Positions 17,966 through 27,552 of a stretch of DNA of 64,000 nt are shown here, one piece after another. The notes under the pieces are model-generated. The model saw nothing but the letters and a program-made list of their open reading frames with translations, did no database searches and had not been told where the DNA came from. Origin of the DNA: Brevundimonas viscosa (GTDB taxonomy: Bacteria > Pseudomonadota > Alphaproteobacteria > Caulobacterales > Caulobacteraceae); contig NZ_FOZV01000001.1 of NCBI RefSeq assembly GCF_900116065.1, positions 248,001 to 312,000 of the forward strand. The letters are read 5' to 3'. Position 1 is the first letter of the stretch. Every line of letters starts with the position of its first letter. The translations under genes and the position numbers were made by a program.

Positions 17966-19684
17966 TCAGGCGGCCAGGCCGGCCGCCTGCATCAGGCTGC
18001 GCAGGGGGGCGAGCGCCTCCGGCGCGGCGGAAAGCGCGGCGCGGGATTCCGGCGCGCGGAACAGCTTCACCGCCTCCGCCTTGGCCCGGTCTGCCGCAGG
18101 ACCCAGCGGGGCCGTCTCTCCCGCGGCGAGACGCAAGAGGACGGAGAGCTTCTGCGTCAGCGGGGCGGGCGAGCGGGCCAGCATCGCCACGATCCGGGCG
18201 TCGGCCTCGACCGCGCCGCCGACGGTCCCGATCGCCGTCACGATCTCGGCCTCGTCCCGCTCGGTCAGGCCGCAGGCGCGGATGGAACGCTGCAGCCCGG
18301 CCAGCACGCCCAGCTTCTGGGCGGCCGTCTGCGTGGCGCCCTGGCCGCGCATCTCGGTCTCGAACCGCAGTGAGCCGACGCAGGCCGAAAGCCAGCGAGC
18401 GGCCGACCGTTTGTTCGCCAGGCCGGTGACGTTCTCGCACAGGCGGGTCAGGGACTCCGCCTCGCACAGCACGGTGGTGCAGGACTTGACGTAGGCGGCG
18501 ACGAAGTCGGCGGTGACCAGGGATTTCGAACGCTCGTTGAACGCCGACTGCACCTCCTCCAGCGTCAGCAGCCGGCCGGCGGTGGCGGTCAGCGACATGG
18601 CCAGCGCACGCAGGATGTAGATCTCCCCGGCGGCGTCGTTCGGGCGCAGCCGCCGGGGGCTCATCAGCTCACGGAGAACCATGCGGGCCAGGGCGGCCGA
18701 GAGCAGCGGGAACTCGCCCGCCTCCAGACGGGCCCCGAGACGGGCGGCCGGTCCGTCGACCACCGGCACCTGCAGGGCCATCTTGGGATCCTGGCGCACC
18801 AGCATGTCGACCTCGCGCGGGGCGACCATGCGCACGACGGCGGCCAGCGAGGCTCCCTGGTCCAGCGACGGGCCCAGCACCTCGGCCAGGCTGGTGCGGG
18901 CGGCGAGCATCTCGCAAAGCAACTGCTCGATGGCCACCAGCACGAGCGCCCGGGGCGGGCCCTCCATCGGCGCCCGCTCGGCGAGATCCATCAGGCGCTC
19001 GAGCCGGGCCCGCCCGCCGCGGACGCCCTTCAGCGCGCCGGCGATCACCCCGCCCATGATGAAGGCCCGTTCCGGCTGCCCGTCCAGTCGATGGGCGAGG
19101 TCGGCGAGGGAATGGTGGGCGAGGTCGGGGAAGCGGTTCTTCCGGCCCGCGGATACCAGCCGTCCAATGGTGGCGTCCGCCAGCCGCTGGTAGTGGCGGA
19201 CAAGGTCGTGGACGGGCTGGCCGACGGCCTGGCTCTCGGGCACGGCCACCTTCTGCACCGCATGCTGCAGCTCGATGCCGGCCGCGTCGAGCAGTTCCGC
19301 AAGGTCGGGCCGGTGCAGCAGTTCGAAGGCGGTCACCCCCTGGCGCTTCAGCCAGTCCTCCAGCACCCGGCCGATCGTCTCGCGCGCGGTCGCGGCGTAG
19401 AGATCCTCGGGACTTCCGCAGCGTGGGCCGGACTGGTCGTCCGCGACGACCCGCTTGCGCGCGACCTCGGGCGCGCCGCGGGTCAGCACGGTCACGCTGT
19501 TGAACTCCATGGTCTCGGGGTCGAGCGTCTCCTTGGTGACCCGCACCGCCGCCGCCCGGTTGTCAGCCAGCAACTCCTCCGCGCTCTGGATCGCATGCGC
19601 GCGATCCTCCGTCGCCATCTGGAGGCTCCAGGGCGCCGGCGCGGTCTTGCGGACGTAGACTTCGTAGTGGACGGGGCCGGCCAT
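17966..19684 (-). CDS. 572-residue conserved hypothetical protein
   Basis: The family is not recognised. The protein is cytoplasmic, with no signal peptide or transmembrane helix. The N-terminal 60 residues (YEVYVRKTAPAPWSL, followed by RAHAIQSAEELL) look like a small alpha/beta module. The remainder is predominantly helical and Ala/Leu-rich. There are no Walker, HxxxH or helix-turn-helix motifs. Ends are clean: ATG at 19684, and the stop lies 6 bases from the convergent zinc-ribbon gene. It sits back-to-back with chvI, with 176 bases between. Codon usage is consistent with a real gene. Confidence 0.75.
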   Translation of the reverse strand: MAGPVHYEVYVRKTAPAPWSLQMATEDRAHAIQSAEELLADNRAAAVRVTKETLDPETMEFNSVTVLTRGAPEVARKRVVADDQSGPRCGSPEDLYAATARETIGRVLEDWLKRQGVTAFELLHRPDLAELLDAAGIELQHAVQKVAVPESQAVGQPVHDLVRHYQRLADATIGRLVSAGRKNRFPDLAHHSLADLAHRLDGQPERAFIMGGVIAGALKGVRGGRARLERLMDLAERAPMEGPPRALVLVAIEQLLCEMLAARTSLAEVLGPSLDQGASLAAVVRMVAPREVDMLVRQDPKMALQVPVVDGPAARLGARLEAGEFPLLSAALARMVLRELMSPRRLRPNDAAGEIYILRALAMSLTATAGRLLTLEEVQSAFNERSKSLVTADFVAAYVKSCTTVLCEAESLTRLCENVTGLANKRSAARWLSACVGSLRFETEMRGQGATQTAAQKLGVLAGLQRSIRACGLTERDEAEIVTAIGTVGGAVEADARIVAMLARSPAPLTQKLSVLLRLAAGETAPLGPAADRAKAEAVKLFRAPESRAALSAAPEALAPLRSLMQAAGLAA

Positions 19685-19860
19685 GGGACGCTCAGACTGG
19701 TTGGAGCGCCCATTCTGCAGGCGGGACTTTAAGGTCGCGTTTCATTGCCAATCCCGCGACGGCGGCCCATGTTTTGCGCCGTATTCTCACCGCGATCGCA
19801 TAGAACGGTTACGCTTGCCGCGCGTTGCTGTGCGGACGACGAGCCTGCAAGGAGATCCCC

Positions 19861-20565
19861 TTGGCCAACATCACCCTGGTCGACGACGACGAGAACATCG
19901 TCGCCTCCGTCTCGCTGGCGCTGGAGAGCCATGGCCACAAGATCACCGCCTATCACGACGGCGCGTCGGGGCTCGAAGCGCTCGAAGCCTCGCCGCCCGA
20001 CCTGGCCATCCTCGACGTGAAGATGCCGCGCATGGACGGCATGGAGGTGCTGCGCCGCCTGCGTCAGAGCTCGAGCCTGCCGGTGATCATGCTGACCTCG
20101 AAGGACGAGGAGATCGACGAAATCCTCGGCTTCAACCTCGGCGCCGACGACTACATCCACAAGCCATTCAGCCAGCGCCTGCTCATCGAACGGGTCAAGG
20201 CCCTGCTGCGTCGCACCGGCGCCGACGGCGGCGAGGCGGAGCCGTCCGGCGAGAATTCGAACAAGGCCATCAAGCGCGGCAAGCTGACCATGGACCCCGC
20301 CCGGCACGAGTGCACCTGGGACGGCAAGCCGGTGAAGCTGACGGTCACGGAGTTCCTGCTGCTCCAGGCCCTCGCCCAGCGGCCCGGCTTCGTGAAGAGC
20401 CGCGACAACCTGATGGACGCCGCCTACGACGACCAGGTCTATGTCGACGACCGCACCATCGACAGCCACGTCAAGCGCATGCGCAAGAAGTTCCGGGTTG
20501 TCGATCCCGAGTTCGACGCCATCGAGACCCTGTATGGCGTCGGCTACCGCTACCGCGAGAGCTGA
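19861..20565 (+). CDS. chvI: Response regulator ChvI (OmpR family)
   Basis: 234 residues. The receiver domain (1-120) has the acidic pocket VDDDE, the phospho-acceptor Asp52 (LDVKMP), Thr/Ser in MLTS and Lys in HKPF. The C-terminal OmpR-type winged helix includes [19 protein letters not shown] and [12 protein letters not shown]. The start is TTG at 19861, six bases after a good AAGGAG. An ATG 36 bases upstream lacks a site at the proper distance. The kinase gene chvG overlaps its 3' end. ChvGI controls envelope, acid and osmotic stress genes in alphaproteobacteria. Confidence 0.93.
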   Translation: MANITLVDDDENIVASVSLALESHGHKITAYHDGASGLEALEASPPDLAILDVKMPRMDGMEVLRRLRQSSSLPVIMLTSKDEEIDEILGFNLGADDYIHKPFSQRLLIERVKALLRRTGADGGEAEPSGENSNKAIKRGKLTMDPARHECTWDGKPVKLTVTEFLLLQALAQRPGFVKSRDNLMDAAYDDQVYVDDRTIDSHVKRMRKKFRVVDPEFDAIETLYGVGYRYRES

Positions 20566-22174
20566 GCCGGACGCTCCGTCCGAGGTCGCACGCCCCCGCC
20601 GTCCCCGGCGGTTCGGCGGATCGCGCCTTGGCGGGCTGATCCTCGCCCTCAATCTCGTCAGCCTGCTGATCCTGTTCATCGGCGCCCTGCTGCTGAACGA
20701 ATGGAGCCGCGGCCTGATCGAGGCGCGTCAGGAGACGCTGACGGCCCAGGGCGAGCTGCTGGTGCGGGTGCTGGGTGAGCCGCAGATCGGCGTCACCCGC
20801 GGCGAACCAGTGTCCCTGGATCCGATCGAGGCCAGCCGCTGGCTACGCGACAATTTCATCCCGGAAGGCCAGCGCGCGCGCCTGTTCGACGTCGACGGCA
20901 TCCCGCTGGCCGACAGCTACGAAGTGACCGAGGCCATTCCCGGCGGACCTCTGCCTCCGGCCCTCCCCGCCGGTTCGCCCGCGCCGACGATCGACCCCGA
21001 CGAGGAAGGCCGTCAGACCCGGACGCTGCAGCAGGCTCGCGCCGAACTGGCCGCCGAGGTCGACGGCGCCCTTGGCGGCCAGCCCCAGGCGGGCATCCGC
21101 ATGTCCGAAACGGGCGACCAGGTGGTCTCGGTGTCCATACCGGTCCGCCATGTCGAGCAGGTGCTCGGCGTGCTCACGCTCGAGGCGGGCGACGTGAACG
21201 AAACCCTCGACGCCCAGCGCCGCGCGCTGATGCCGTTCGCCCTCGTCGCCCTCGGCGTGAACCTGCTGGGGTCGCTGCTGATGCACATGTTCGTGGCCCG
21301 ACCGGTGATGCGGCTGTCGACGGCGGCCGACGAGGTGCGCCTGCAGCGGGCCCGCGCCATCTCCCTGCCCGATCTGGAGAGCCGCAAGGACGAGATCGGC
21401 GACCTGGCGCGATCGCTGGAGACGATGACGGCGGCGCTGTCCGACCGCATGGACGCCATCGAGGCCTTCGCCGCCGACGTGTCGCACGAGATCAAGAACC
21501 CGCTGACCTCGATCCGTTCGGCGCTCGAGACCCTGCCGCTGGTCAAGACCGACGCCCAGCGCGAGAAACTGACCGCCCTGCTGCAGCAGGACGTGCGGCG
21601 GCTGGACCGGCTGATCACCGACATCTCCAACGCCTCGCGACTGGACGCGGAGCTGAACCGGGACCGCCCCCGCCCGATCGACCTGACGGTGCTGCTGGGC
21701 GAGATCGTCGGGGTCTACGAGGCTGGCCGCAAGCCGGGCGAGGCGCGGGTCGTGTTCGACCCGCCCGAGGGCGGTCATGCGGTCGTGGTCGGTCGCGATG
21801 GACCGCTGGGCCAGGTGTTCCGCAACCTGATCGACAACGCCCGCTCGTTCAGCCCGCCGGACGGGGTCGTCCGGGTGACGCTGGCCCGGGACGATCTCGA
21901 CGGAACCCGCCCCGTGCGGGTGCGGATCGACGACGACGGCCCCGGCATCCCGTCCGAGAACCTGGAGACGGTGTTCGAGCGCTTCTACACCTCGCGGCCG
22001 CGCGGGACCGCCTTCGGGACCAATTCGGGGCTCGGCCTGTCGATCGTCCGCCAGATCGTGGAGGCCCACGGCGGACGGGTCTGGGCCGCCAACCGCACCG
22101 ACGCCGACGGACGCGTGACCGGCGCCCGGCTGGAGGTCGCGCTGCCCGCGGTTCCGGCGGGTCGACGGCCGTGA
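20534..22174 (+). CDS. chvG: Sensor histidine kinase ChvG
   Basis: 546 residues from the ATG at 20534, overlapping chvI by 32 bases. A cytoplasmic basic N-terminus is followed by helix 1 (about 35-57), a periplasmic domain to about residue 230, helix 2, then HAMP. The HisKA box [12 protein letters not shown] contains the phospho-acceptor His318. The ATPase domain has NLIDNARSF (N-box), DDGPGIP (G1) and [16 protein letters not shown] (G2). Phosphorylates ChvI. The hprK start overlaps its stop (GTGA), tying envelope sensing to the PTS genes. Confidence 0.95.
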   Translation: MASATATARAEPDAPSEVARPRRPRRFGGSRLGGLILALNLVSLLILFIGALLLNEWSRGLIEARQETLTAQGELLVRVLGEPQIGVTRGEPVSLDPIEASRWLRDNFIPEGQRARLFDVDGIPLADSYEVTEAIPGGPLPPALPAGSPAPTIDPDEEGRQTRTLQQARAELAAEVDGALGGQPQAGIRMSETGDQVVSVSIPVRHVEQVLGVLTLEAGDVNETLDAQRRALMPFALVALGVNLLGSLLMHMFVARPVMRLSTAADEVRLQRARAISLPDLESRKDEIGDLARSLETMTAALSDRMDAIEAFAADVSHEIKNPLTSIRSALETLPLVKTDAQREKLTALLQQDVRRLDRLITDISNASRLDAELNRDRPRPIDLTVLLGEIVGVYEAGRKPGEARVVFDPPEGGHAVVVGRDGPLGQVFRNLIDNARSFSPPDGVVRVTLARDDLDGTRPVRVRIDDDGPGIPSENLETVFERFYTSRPRGTAFGTNSGLGLSIVRQIVEAHGGRVWAANRTDADGRVTGARLEVALPAVPAGRRP

Positions 22175-22605
22175 TCGCGGCGACCCAGCCGTTCCACGCC
22201 ACGGCGGTCGCCACCCGGGCCGGCGGCGCAGGGTGGCGCGCGGCCCTGCTGGCCGGACAGCCCGGCGCCGGCAAGAGCGACCTGGCGCTGCGCCTGATCG
22301 GCCGGGGCTGGCGGCTGGTCGGCGACGACTATGTGCATCTGTTCGCCTCGGGCGGCGCGCTCTACGCCCGGTGTCCCGACACCATCGCCGGGCGCATGGA
22401 GGTCCGCGGCCTCGGCGTGACGCCGGTCGCCGCCCTTGGACTGGCCAGGGTGGTGTTGACGGTCCAGCTGGTTCACGGCCCTGTCGAACGCATGCCCGAG
22501 CCAGTCATGCGCGCCGTGGAAGGCGTCGCCGTTCCCCTGCTCCAGCTGGACCCGCGCGAGGCCTCGGCGGTCGAAAAGGTCGCGGTCGCGCTGGCCCGGC
22601 TTTAA
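22171..22605 (+). CDS. hprK: HPr kinase/phosphorylase, C-terminal-domain-only form
   Basis: 144 residues, about half the length of Gram-positive HprK, comprising only the kinase domain. Walker A GQPGAGKS is at 29-36, and the family segment [12 protein letters not shown] lies near 82-93. The N-terminal MurF-like domain is absent, as usual in alphaproteobacteria. It should phosphorylate HPr on the seryl residue. The GTG start overlaps the chvG stop. The gene order chvI-chvG-hprK-EIIA-ptsH is conserved in this class. Confidence 0.92.
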   Translation: MIAATQPFHATAVATRAGGAGWRAALLAGQPGAGKSDLALRLIGRGWRLVGDDYVHLFASGGALYARCPDTIAGRMEVRGLGVTPVAALGLARVVLTVQLVHGPVERMPEPVMRAVEGVAVPLLQLDPREASAVEKVAVALARL

Positions 22606-22692
22606 CCCGGCGACGGTTTGGGCTATTCCGCGCGGCTTGCGGTCTGCTCACGGGCGACCGGACGCGGGGGCGCGAGTCTTGGTGAAGCCTTC

Positions 22693-23097
22693 ATGATCGG
22701 GCTGGTGATCGTCACCCACGGGGGACTGGCCTCGGAATTCCTCTCGGCCATGGAGCACGTGGTGGGCCCGCAGCGCGGCGTCGCCGCGATCTGCATCGGG
22801 CCGGAGGACGACATGGAGCGGCGCCGCCGCGACATCGTCGACGCCGCCCGCGCCGTGGACGACGGGGACGGCGTCATCCTGCTCACCGACATGTTCGGCG
22901 GGACGCCCTCGAATCTCGCCATCTCGGTGATGGAGGAGACCCGCGCCGAGGTCATCGCCGGCCTGAACCTGCCGATGCTGATCAAGCTGGCCAGCGTGCG
23001 CGGCCGCGAGCCGCTGGAGGCGTGCGTGGCCCACGCCCAGGACGCCGGTCGCAAATACATCTCCGTCGCCAGCTGGGTGCTGCAGGGCGAGAAATGA
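22693..23097 (+). CDS. PTS EIIA component, mannose (EIIA-Man) family
   Basis: 134 residues, a single EIIA-Man domain with the phosphorylatable His9 in VTHGG and the LLTDMFGGTPSN block (about 68-79). No EIIB or EIIC genes are nearby, so it is probably a regulatory phospho-acceptor of the nitrogen-type PTS rather than a sugar transporter part. The stop overlaps the ptsH start (ATGA). Confidence 0.94.
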   Translation: MIGLVIVTHGGLASEFLSAMEHVVGPQRGVAAICIGPEDDMERRRRDIVDAARAVDDGDGVILLTDMFGGTPSNLAISVMEETRAEVIAGLNLPMLIKLASVRGREPLEACVAHAQDAGRKYISVASWVLQGEK

Positions 23098-23384
23098 GCG
23101 ACGACGCCGTGGAGAAGGCGACCGCAGTGGTCGGCATCTGCAACCAGCGCGGCCTGCACGCCCGCGCCTCGGCCAAGTTCGTCAAGCTGGCCTCGACCTT
23201 CGAGAGCGAGATCCGGGTGACCCGCGACGGCGTGACGGTCAACGCCCTGTCGATCATGGGCCTGCTGATGCTCGGCGCCGGCAACGGCTGCGACGTCCAT
23301 ATCGAGGCCGAGGGTCCCGACGCCCCGGCGGCGGTCGAGGCGCTGGCTGACCTTGTCAACCGGCGCTTCGACGAGGACCAATAG
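23094..23384 (+). CDS. ptsH: HPr phosphocarrier protein (NPr-like)
   Basis: 96 residues. The active-site His22 is in GLHARA, and the regulatory serine lies in ALSIMGLLML, the substrate of HprK. Carries phosphate from EI (Ntr) to EIIA proteins; no EI gene is in the window. Start ATG overlaps the EIIA stop. A slightly longer N-terminus than E. coli HPr is typical of alphaproteobacteria. Confidence 0.96.
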   Translation: MSDDAVEKATAVVGICNQRGLHARASAKFVKLASTFESEIRVTRDGVTVNALSIMGLLMLGAGNGCDVHIEAEGPDAPAAVEALADLVNRRFDEDQ

Positions 23385-23431
23385 CCGCCTCGCCGGCGGG
23401 AACCGGCCGGCTGCGCCTCCGTTCCGCGGCC

Positions 23432-24019
23432 ATGTCCCCATCCCGCCTGATGCCCGCCCTTCTTCTCGCCGGAGCCGCCCTGGCGGTCGCCGGCTGCGCC
23501 ACCCTGCAGCGCGGCCCGGTCGGCAACGCAGCCGTGCCCCAGCCGGCCAGGCCGGTCGACCTGAACCGCTACGCCGGGCTGTGGTACGAGATCGCCCGCT
23601 ATGAGAACGGCTTCGAGCGCGGCTGCGAGGGCGTGACCGCCGAATACACCTTGCGGGACGACGGCCTGGTCGGGGTGCGCAACGCCTGTCGCCAGGGCAG
23701 CCCCGGCGGCGAGCTGAAGGTCGCGAACGGCCGCGCCCGGGTGATCGAGGGCGGCGACGGCGCGAAGCTGAAGGTTTCCTTCTTCGGCCCCTTCTTCCTC
23801 GGCGACTACTGGGTGCTGGACCGCGCCGACGACTACTCGTGGTCGATCGTCGGCGAACCGTCGGGCCGCTACCTCTGGCTGCTCAGCCGCTCCCCCACGC
23901 CCGCGCCGACGGTGCGCGAGACGATCATGAACCGCGCCCGCGCGCTGGGCTACGACCTGGCCCTGCTTCGCACGGTCGAACAACCGCCCGCAGGCCACGT
24001 CCCGCCGGCCTCGCAATAG
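23432..24019 (+). CDS. Bacterial lipocalin (Blc-like lipoprotein)
   Basis: 195 residues. The lipoprotein signal ends with Cys22 (AGC), followed by a short linker and the lipocalin motif [10 protein letters not shown] (47-56, with the invariant G-x-W). Later blocks [17 protein letters not shown] and [17 protein letters not shown] are classic Blc beta-barrel strands. It is an outer-membrane lipid-binding lipoprotein, associated in other bacteria with membrane stress. It is 47 bases downstream of ptsH and may be co-transcribed. Confidence 0.93.
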   Translation: MSPSRLMPALLLAGAALAVAGCATLQRGPVGNAAVPQPARPVDLNRYAGLWYEIARYENGFERGCEGVTAEYTLRDDGLVGVRNACRQGSPGGELKVANGRARVIEGGDGAKLKVSFFGPFFLGDYWVLDRADDYSWSIVGEPSGRYLWLLSRSPTPAPTVRETIMNRARALGYDLALLRTVEQPPAGHVPPASQ

Positions 24020-24073
24020 CGCTTCAGGGCTGCCCTTCCATCATCCGGCGAGGCGCGTCAGCGCGAGGCGGGA

Positions 24074-24149
<76 letters not shown>

Positions 24150-24295
24150 GTTTCCGGGTTCAGGCGAGGGCGCGACATAGGGGCGGGGGATCGGTCCTGT
24201 CAACGGGCTGGCACGGCAAATGTCACGCCGCGCGGCGAATCCTTGGAGAGCGGGGCCGGCCGCGCTAGAAGCGGCGAAACTACGGAGCACTGCGC

Positions 24296-24601
24296 ATGGG
24301 TTACGCCCTCGTCTGGCTGGTCGGCGTCATTCTCGACCTGATGGTGTGGGCGATCATCGCCGCCGCCATTCTCAGCTGGCTGTTCGCCTTTGACGTCATT
24401 AACCACCGCAACCGCTTCGTCAGCCAGGTGGCGACCTTCCTCGACGCGGTCACCGGACCGATTCTGGCCCCCTTCCGGCGCGTCATCCCGACCCTGGGCG
24501 GCATCGACATCTCCCCCATCGTCGCCATCCTGGTGATCCAGTTCCTGAAGATCCTCTTCATGCGCACCAGCGCGCCCTTCCTGATCTCGGTTCTCGGCTA
24601 G
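24296..24601 (+). CDS. YggT family membrane protein
   Basis: 101 residues forming one YggT repeat with two to three transmembrane helices. The segment [27 protein letters not shown] (shown by its pieces [11 protein letters not shown] and GGIDISP) is the family signature. Relatives are linked to cell-shape, septation or K+ tolerance in various bacteria. The gene stands alone between tRNA-Ala and the 3-hydroxybutyryl-CoA dehydrogenase gene. Confidence 0.92.
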   Translation: MGYALVWLVGVILDLMVWAIIAAAILSWLFAFDVINHRNRFVSQVATFLDAVTGPILAPFRRVIPTLGGIDISPIVAILVIQFLKILFMRTSAPFLISVLG

Positions 24602-24729
24602 CCGCGTCCGCGGCGCCACGGCGGCCGCGCATCCGGTGCAAGAGCGGCGGTCCCGGCTTTGCACGGCTCGGGCGGCCGTCCTAAGGTGCCGCCGACGGGG
24701 CCCCGGGGCCCGGCAGACATCCGGACTTC

Positions 24730-25608
24730 ATGACCACGATCAAGACAGTCGCCATCGTCGGCGCGGGCCAGATGGGCGCCGGCATCGCCCAGACCGTGGC
24801 GACCGGCGGCTACGACGTCCTCCTGTACGACGCCGCCGCCGAGCGCCCCCAGCAGGCGCTGGCCGCGATCGCCGCCAGCCTGGCCCGGCAGGTGAGCCGG
24901 GACCTGCTCCCGCAGGCGACCGCGGACGCCGCGCTGGCCCGCATTCGTCCGGCCGCGTCGCTGGCCGAGGCCGCCCGGGCCGACCTGATCATCGAGGCGG
25001 CGGTCGAGGACGAGGCGGTCAAGAAATCGATCCTGACCGAATTGACGCCCCTGCTGGGCCCGGACACCCTGCTGGCGTCGAACACCTCCTCGATCTCGAT
25101 CACCCGGCTGGCCTCGGCCACCGACCGGCCCGACCGCTTCATCGGCCTGCACTTCATGAAGCCGGCCCCGGTGATGAAGCTGGTCGAGATCGTGCGCGGC
25201 ATCGCCACCTCGGCGCAGACCTATGAGACGGCGGTGGCGTTCGCCGAGTCGCTGGGCAAGACCACGACCAACGCCGAGGACTTCCCCGCCTTCATCGTCA
25301 ACCGCATCCTGGTGCCGATGATCAACGAGGCGATCTACACCCTGTACGAGGGCGTCGGGAACGTGGCCTCGATCGACAAGGCGCTGAAGCTGGGCGCGAA
25401 CCACCCGATGGGGCCGCTGGAGCTGGCCGACTTCATGGGTCTGGACGTGGTGCTGGCGATCATGAACGTGCTCTACGAGGGCCTCGCCGACAGCAAGTAC
25501 CGGCCCTGTCCGCTGCTGGTGAAGTACGTCGAGGCCGGCTGGCTGGGCCGCAAGTCTGGCCGCGGCTTCTATGACTATTCCGGCGACACGCCGGCGCCGA
25601 CGCGATGA
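24730..25608 (+). CDS. 3-hydroxybutyryl-CoA dehydrogenase
   Basis: 292 residues. The Rossmann domain begins with GAGQMGAG (11-18); active-site residues Ser117/Asn118 (SNTSS) and His141 (GLHFMKPAP) are present. The C-terminal 3HCDH domain includes FIVNRILVPMINEA and a GRKSGRGFYDY ending. It oxidises (S)-3-hydroxybutyryl-CoA with NAD(P)+ to acetoacetyl-CoA in beta-oxidation or butanoate metabolism. The downstream membrane gene starts inside its stop (ATGA). Confidence 0.95.
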   Translation: MTTIKTVAIVGAGQMGAGIAQTVATGGYDVLLYDAAAERPQQALAAIAASLARQVSRDLLPQATADAALARIRPAASLAEAARADLIIEAAVEDEAVKKSILTELTPLLGPDTLLASNTSSISITRLASATDRPDRFIGLHFMKPAPVMKLVEIVRGIATSAQTYETAVAFAESLGKTTTNAEDFPAFIVNRILVPMINEAIYTLYEGVGNVASIDKALKLGANHPMGPLELADFMGLDVVLAIMNVLYEGLADSKYRPCPLLVKYVEAGWLGRKSGRGFYDYSGDTPAPTR

Positions 25609-26174
25609 TCCGCCGTCTCGAGACGCCGGAGGACTTCCCCGGCCAGCAACGCGTGGTCTGGCGGCGCGAGCCGCAGCGCCTCGTGCTGGCGGCGATCGCC
25701 GGCGCCCTGTGGCCGCCCATGGTGCTGACCCTGCTGATCTGGCCGCCGAAGAACTGGCTGCCCGGACTGGAGATGGACTGGCGCCTGACGGTGCTGATCG
25801 TCGGCGCCGTGGGGACCCCCGTCGGCCTGTGGTTGCTGGCGCGCGAGCGCGAGCGGAACGGACGGCCGTCCACCCGGCTGGGCGTCGTGTGGCGCTTCAT
25901 GTTCTATGGCGGCCTGCTGGCGGCGGCGCTGGGCGCGATGCTCGCCCTCGTGCACGCCGTCCAGCAGTGGCTCAGCGCCGCCAGTCTCGGCGAGGGTCTC
26001 GGCGGCAGCGAGACCTCGCTGCTCATCTACGGCGTCGGCGGCCTGCCGTTCGCGGTGCTGATCGGCGTCGCCTACGCCCTGTGGGCCGGCCTGTGCGTCG
26101 CCTTCATCGCCTTCGCGCCGCAACCGGAAGTCCGCAACCGGCTGGGGGTGATGCGCGATCCGGCCGGCGAGTGA
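25605..26174 (+). CDS. Polytopic membrane protein, unknown
   Basis: 189 residues with four predicted helices (about 28-48, 60-78, 96-118 and 145-170). Polar N- and C-termini. The family is not recognised. The ATG overlaps the dehydrogenase stop by four bases, so it is translationally coupled; whether the function is linked is unclear. An SD-like GGCGACACG lies inside the upstream gene. Confidence 0.7.
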   Translation: MIRRLETPEDFPGQQRVVWRREPQRLVLAAIAGALWPPMVLTLLIWPPKNWLPGLEMDWRLTVLIVGAVGTPVGLWLLARERERNGRPSTRLGVVWRFMFYGGLLAAALGAMLALVHAVQQWLSAASLGEGLGGSETSLLIYGVGGLPFAVLIGVAYALWAGLCVAFIAFAPQPEVRNRLGVMRDPAGE

Positions 26175-26254
26175 GCCGAGCCTGACGGCGAATTCACTTG
26201 GCCCGTCCGCGTTCGGCCGCCAACCTGCCGCACGCCAGAACGGGGGGAGACATC

Positions 26255-27514
26255 ATGGCCGCCATCGAACTCGCGCCCGCCGCCCGGCCCGCTGACGCGG
26301 CGCTGGGCCCGGTCCGGCCGAAGGACCGGATCCACAACCTCGACATGCTCCGCGGCTGGGCGATCCTGGGGATTCTCGTCGTCAACGCCGTCTCGTTCGG
26401 CTGGCCGGCGGAGGTGCTGATCTCGGAGGCCGCGCCGCCCGTCGACATGTCCCGGGCCGACCAGATCGGGCGGTGGGTCACCGACGTCTTCTTCGCCGAC
26501 AAGTTCCGCACCCTGTTCACTATGCTGTTCGGGGTCTCGATCTTCCTCGTCGGGGGCGAGAAGCATGACGAGGCGCGCGGCCCCGTGCTAACGCGGCGGC
26601 TGCTGTGGCTGGGCGTGTTCGGCCTGCTTCACGGCGCCCTGCTGTGGTACGGCGACATCCTGCTGCACTACGCCTACTGCGGCCTGATCATGATGATGTT
26701 CCGCTCGTGGGGCGCGCGGCGGCTGCTGTGGGTCGGCGGTGGACTGACGCTGCTGTGGGGGCTGATCGCCACCCTCGCCTCCTGGGGCATGGCCAACCTG
26801 CCGGCGGAATTCGCGGCGAAGATGGCCGCCCAGGGCCCGGCCTCCGATCCGGCCACCATCGCCGCCACGATCGAGCTGTACCGCAGCGGCTGGCCGGCCG
26901 GGCTGATCGAGAACCTGAAGGACTGGGCCATGTTCCAGCTGCTGGCCAGCCCGTTCCTGATCCCCGTCTCGGTGCCGCTGATGATGCTCGGGCTGGGTCT
27001 GTTCAAGGCGGGCTACCTGTCCGGACGGGCGCCGCTGTGGAGCTATCTGGTCGTGCTGGTGCTGGGCGGCGCCAACCTCGCCCTCTTCGCCGTGTGGGGC
27101 TGGCAGGACATGATGGCCGGCGAGGACGCCGACCCGACCCGCGGTCTCGCCGCCGCCGCCGGCGGCATGGCGCCGCTGATCACCCTGTTCTACGTCAGCG
27201 TGCTGGTGCTGCTGGTGCGCTTCGGCCTGAAGACGCTGACCACCTGGCTGGTCCCGGTAGGGCGCATGGCCTTCACCAACTACCTGACCCAGACCCTGAT
27301 CATGGTCACCCTGTACTATGCGCCCTGGGGGCCGATGTGGTTCGGCACGCACGGCCCCGCCGAGATGTGGATGGTGGTCGCCGCGGTCTGGGTGGCGCAG
27401 CTGATCTGGTCGCCGCTGTGGCTGTCGGCTTTCCAGATGGGACCGATCGAATGGGTCTGGCGCTGCCTGACCTACGGCCGGCTTGTGGCGATCCGGAAGC
27501 CCGCGATCGCCTGA
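26255..27514 (+). CDS. DUF418 family membrane protein
   Basis: 419 residues from the ATG at 26255, preceded by GGGGGGAGA. The N-terminus carries HNLDMLRGWAILGILVVN, the conserved start of DUF418/YeiB-type proteins. The C-terminal block GRMAFTNYLTQTLI and a final WRCLTYG segment are also family hallmarks. About ten membrane helices. These proteins are related to acyltransferase-3 membrane proteins; physiological role is unknown. Confidence 0.92.
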   Translation: MAAIELAPAARPADAALGPVRPKDRIHNLDMLRGWAILGILVVNAVSFGWPAEVLISEAAPPVDMSRADQIGRWVTDVFFADKFRTLFTMLFGVSIFLVGGEKHDEARGPVLTRRLLWLGVFGLLHGALLWYGDILLHYAYCGLIMMMFRSWGARRLLWVGGGLTLLWGLIATLASWGMANLPAEFAAKMAAQGPASDPATIAATIELYRSGWPAGLIENLKDWAMFQLLASPFLIPVSVPLMMLGLGLFKAGYLSGRAPLWSYLVVLVLGGANLALFAVWGWQDMMAGEDADPTRGLAAAAGGMAPLITLFYVSVLVLLVRFGLKTLTTWLVPVGRMAFTNYLTQTLIMVTLYYAPWGPMWFGTHGPAEMWMVVAAVWVAQLIWSPLWLSAFQMGPIEWVWRCLTYGRLVAIRKPAIA

Positions 27515-27552
27515 TCGTTGCCCGGCGGCGGGCGATGGCTTAAGCGCGCGGC

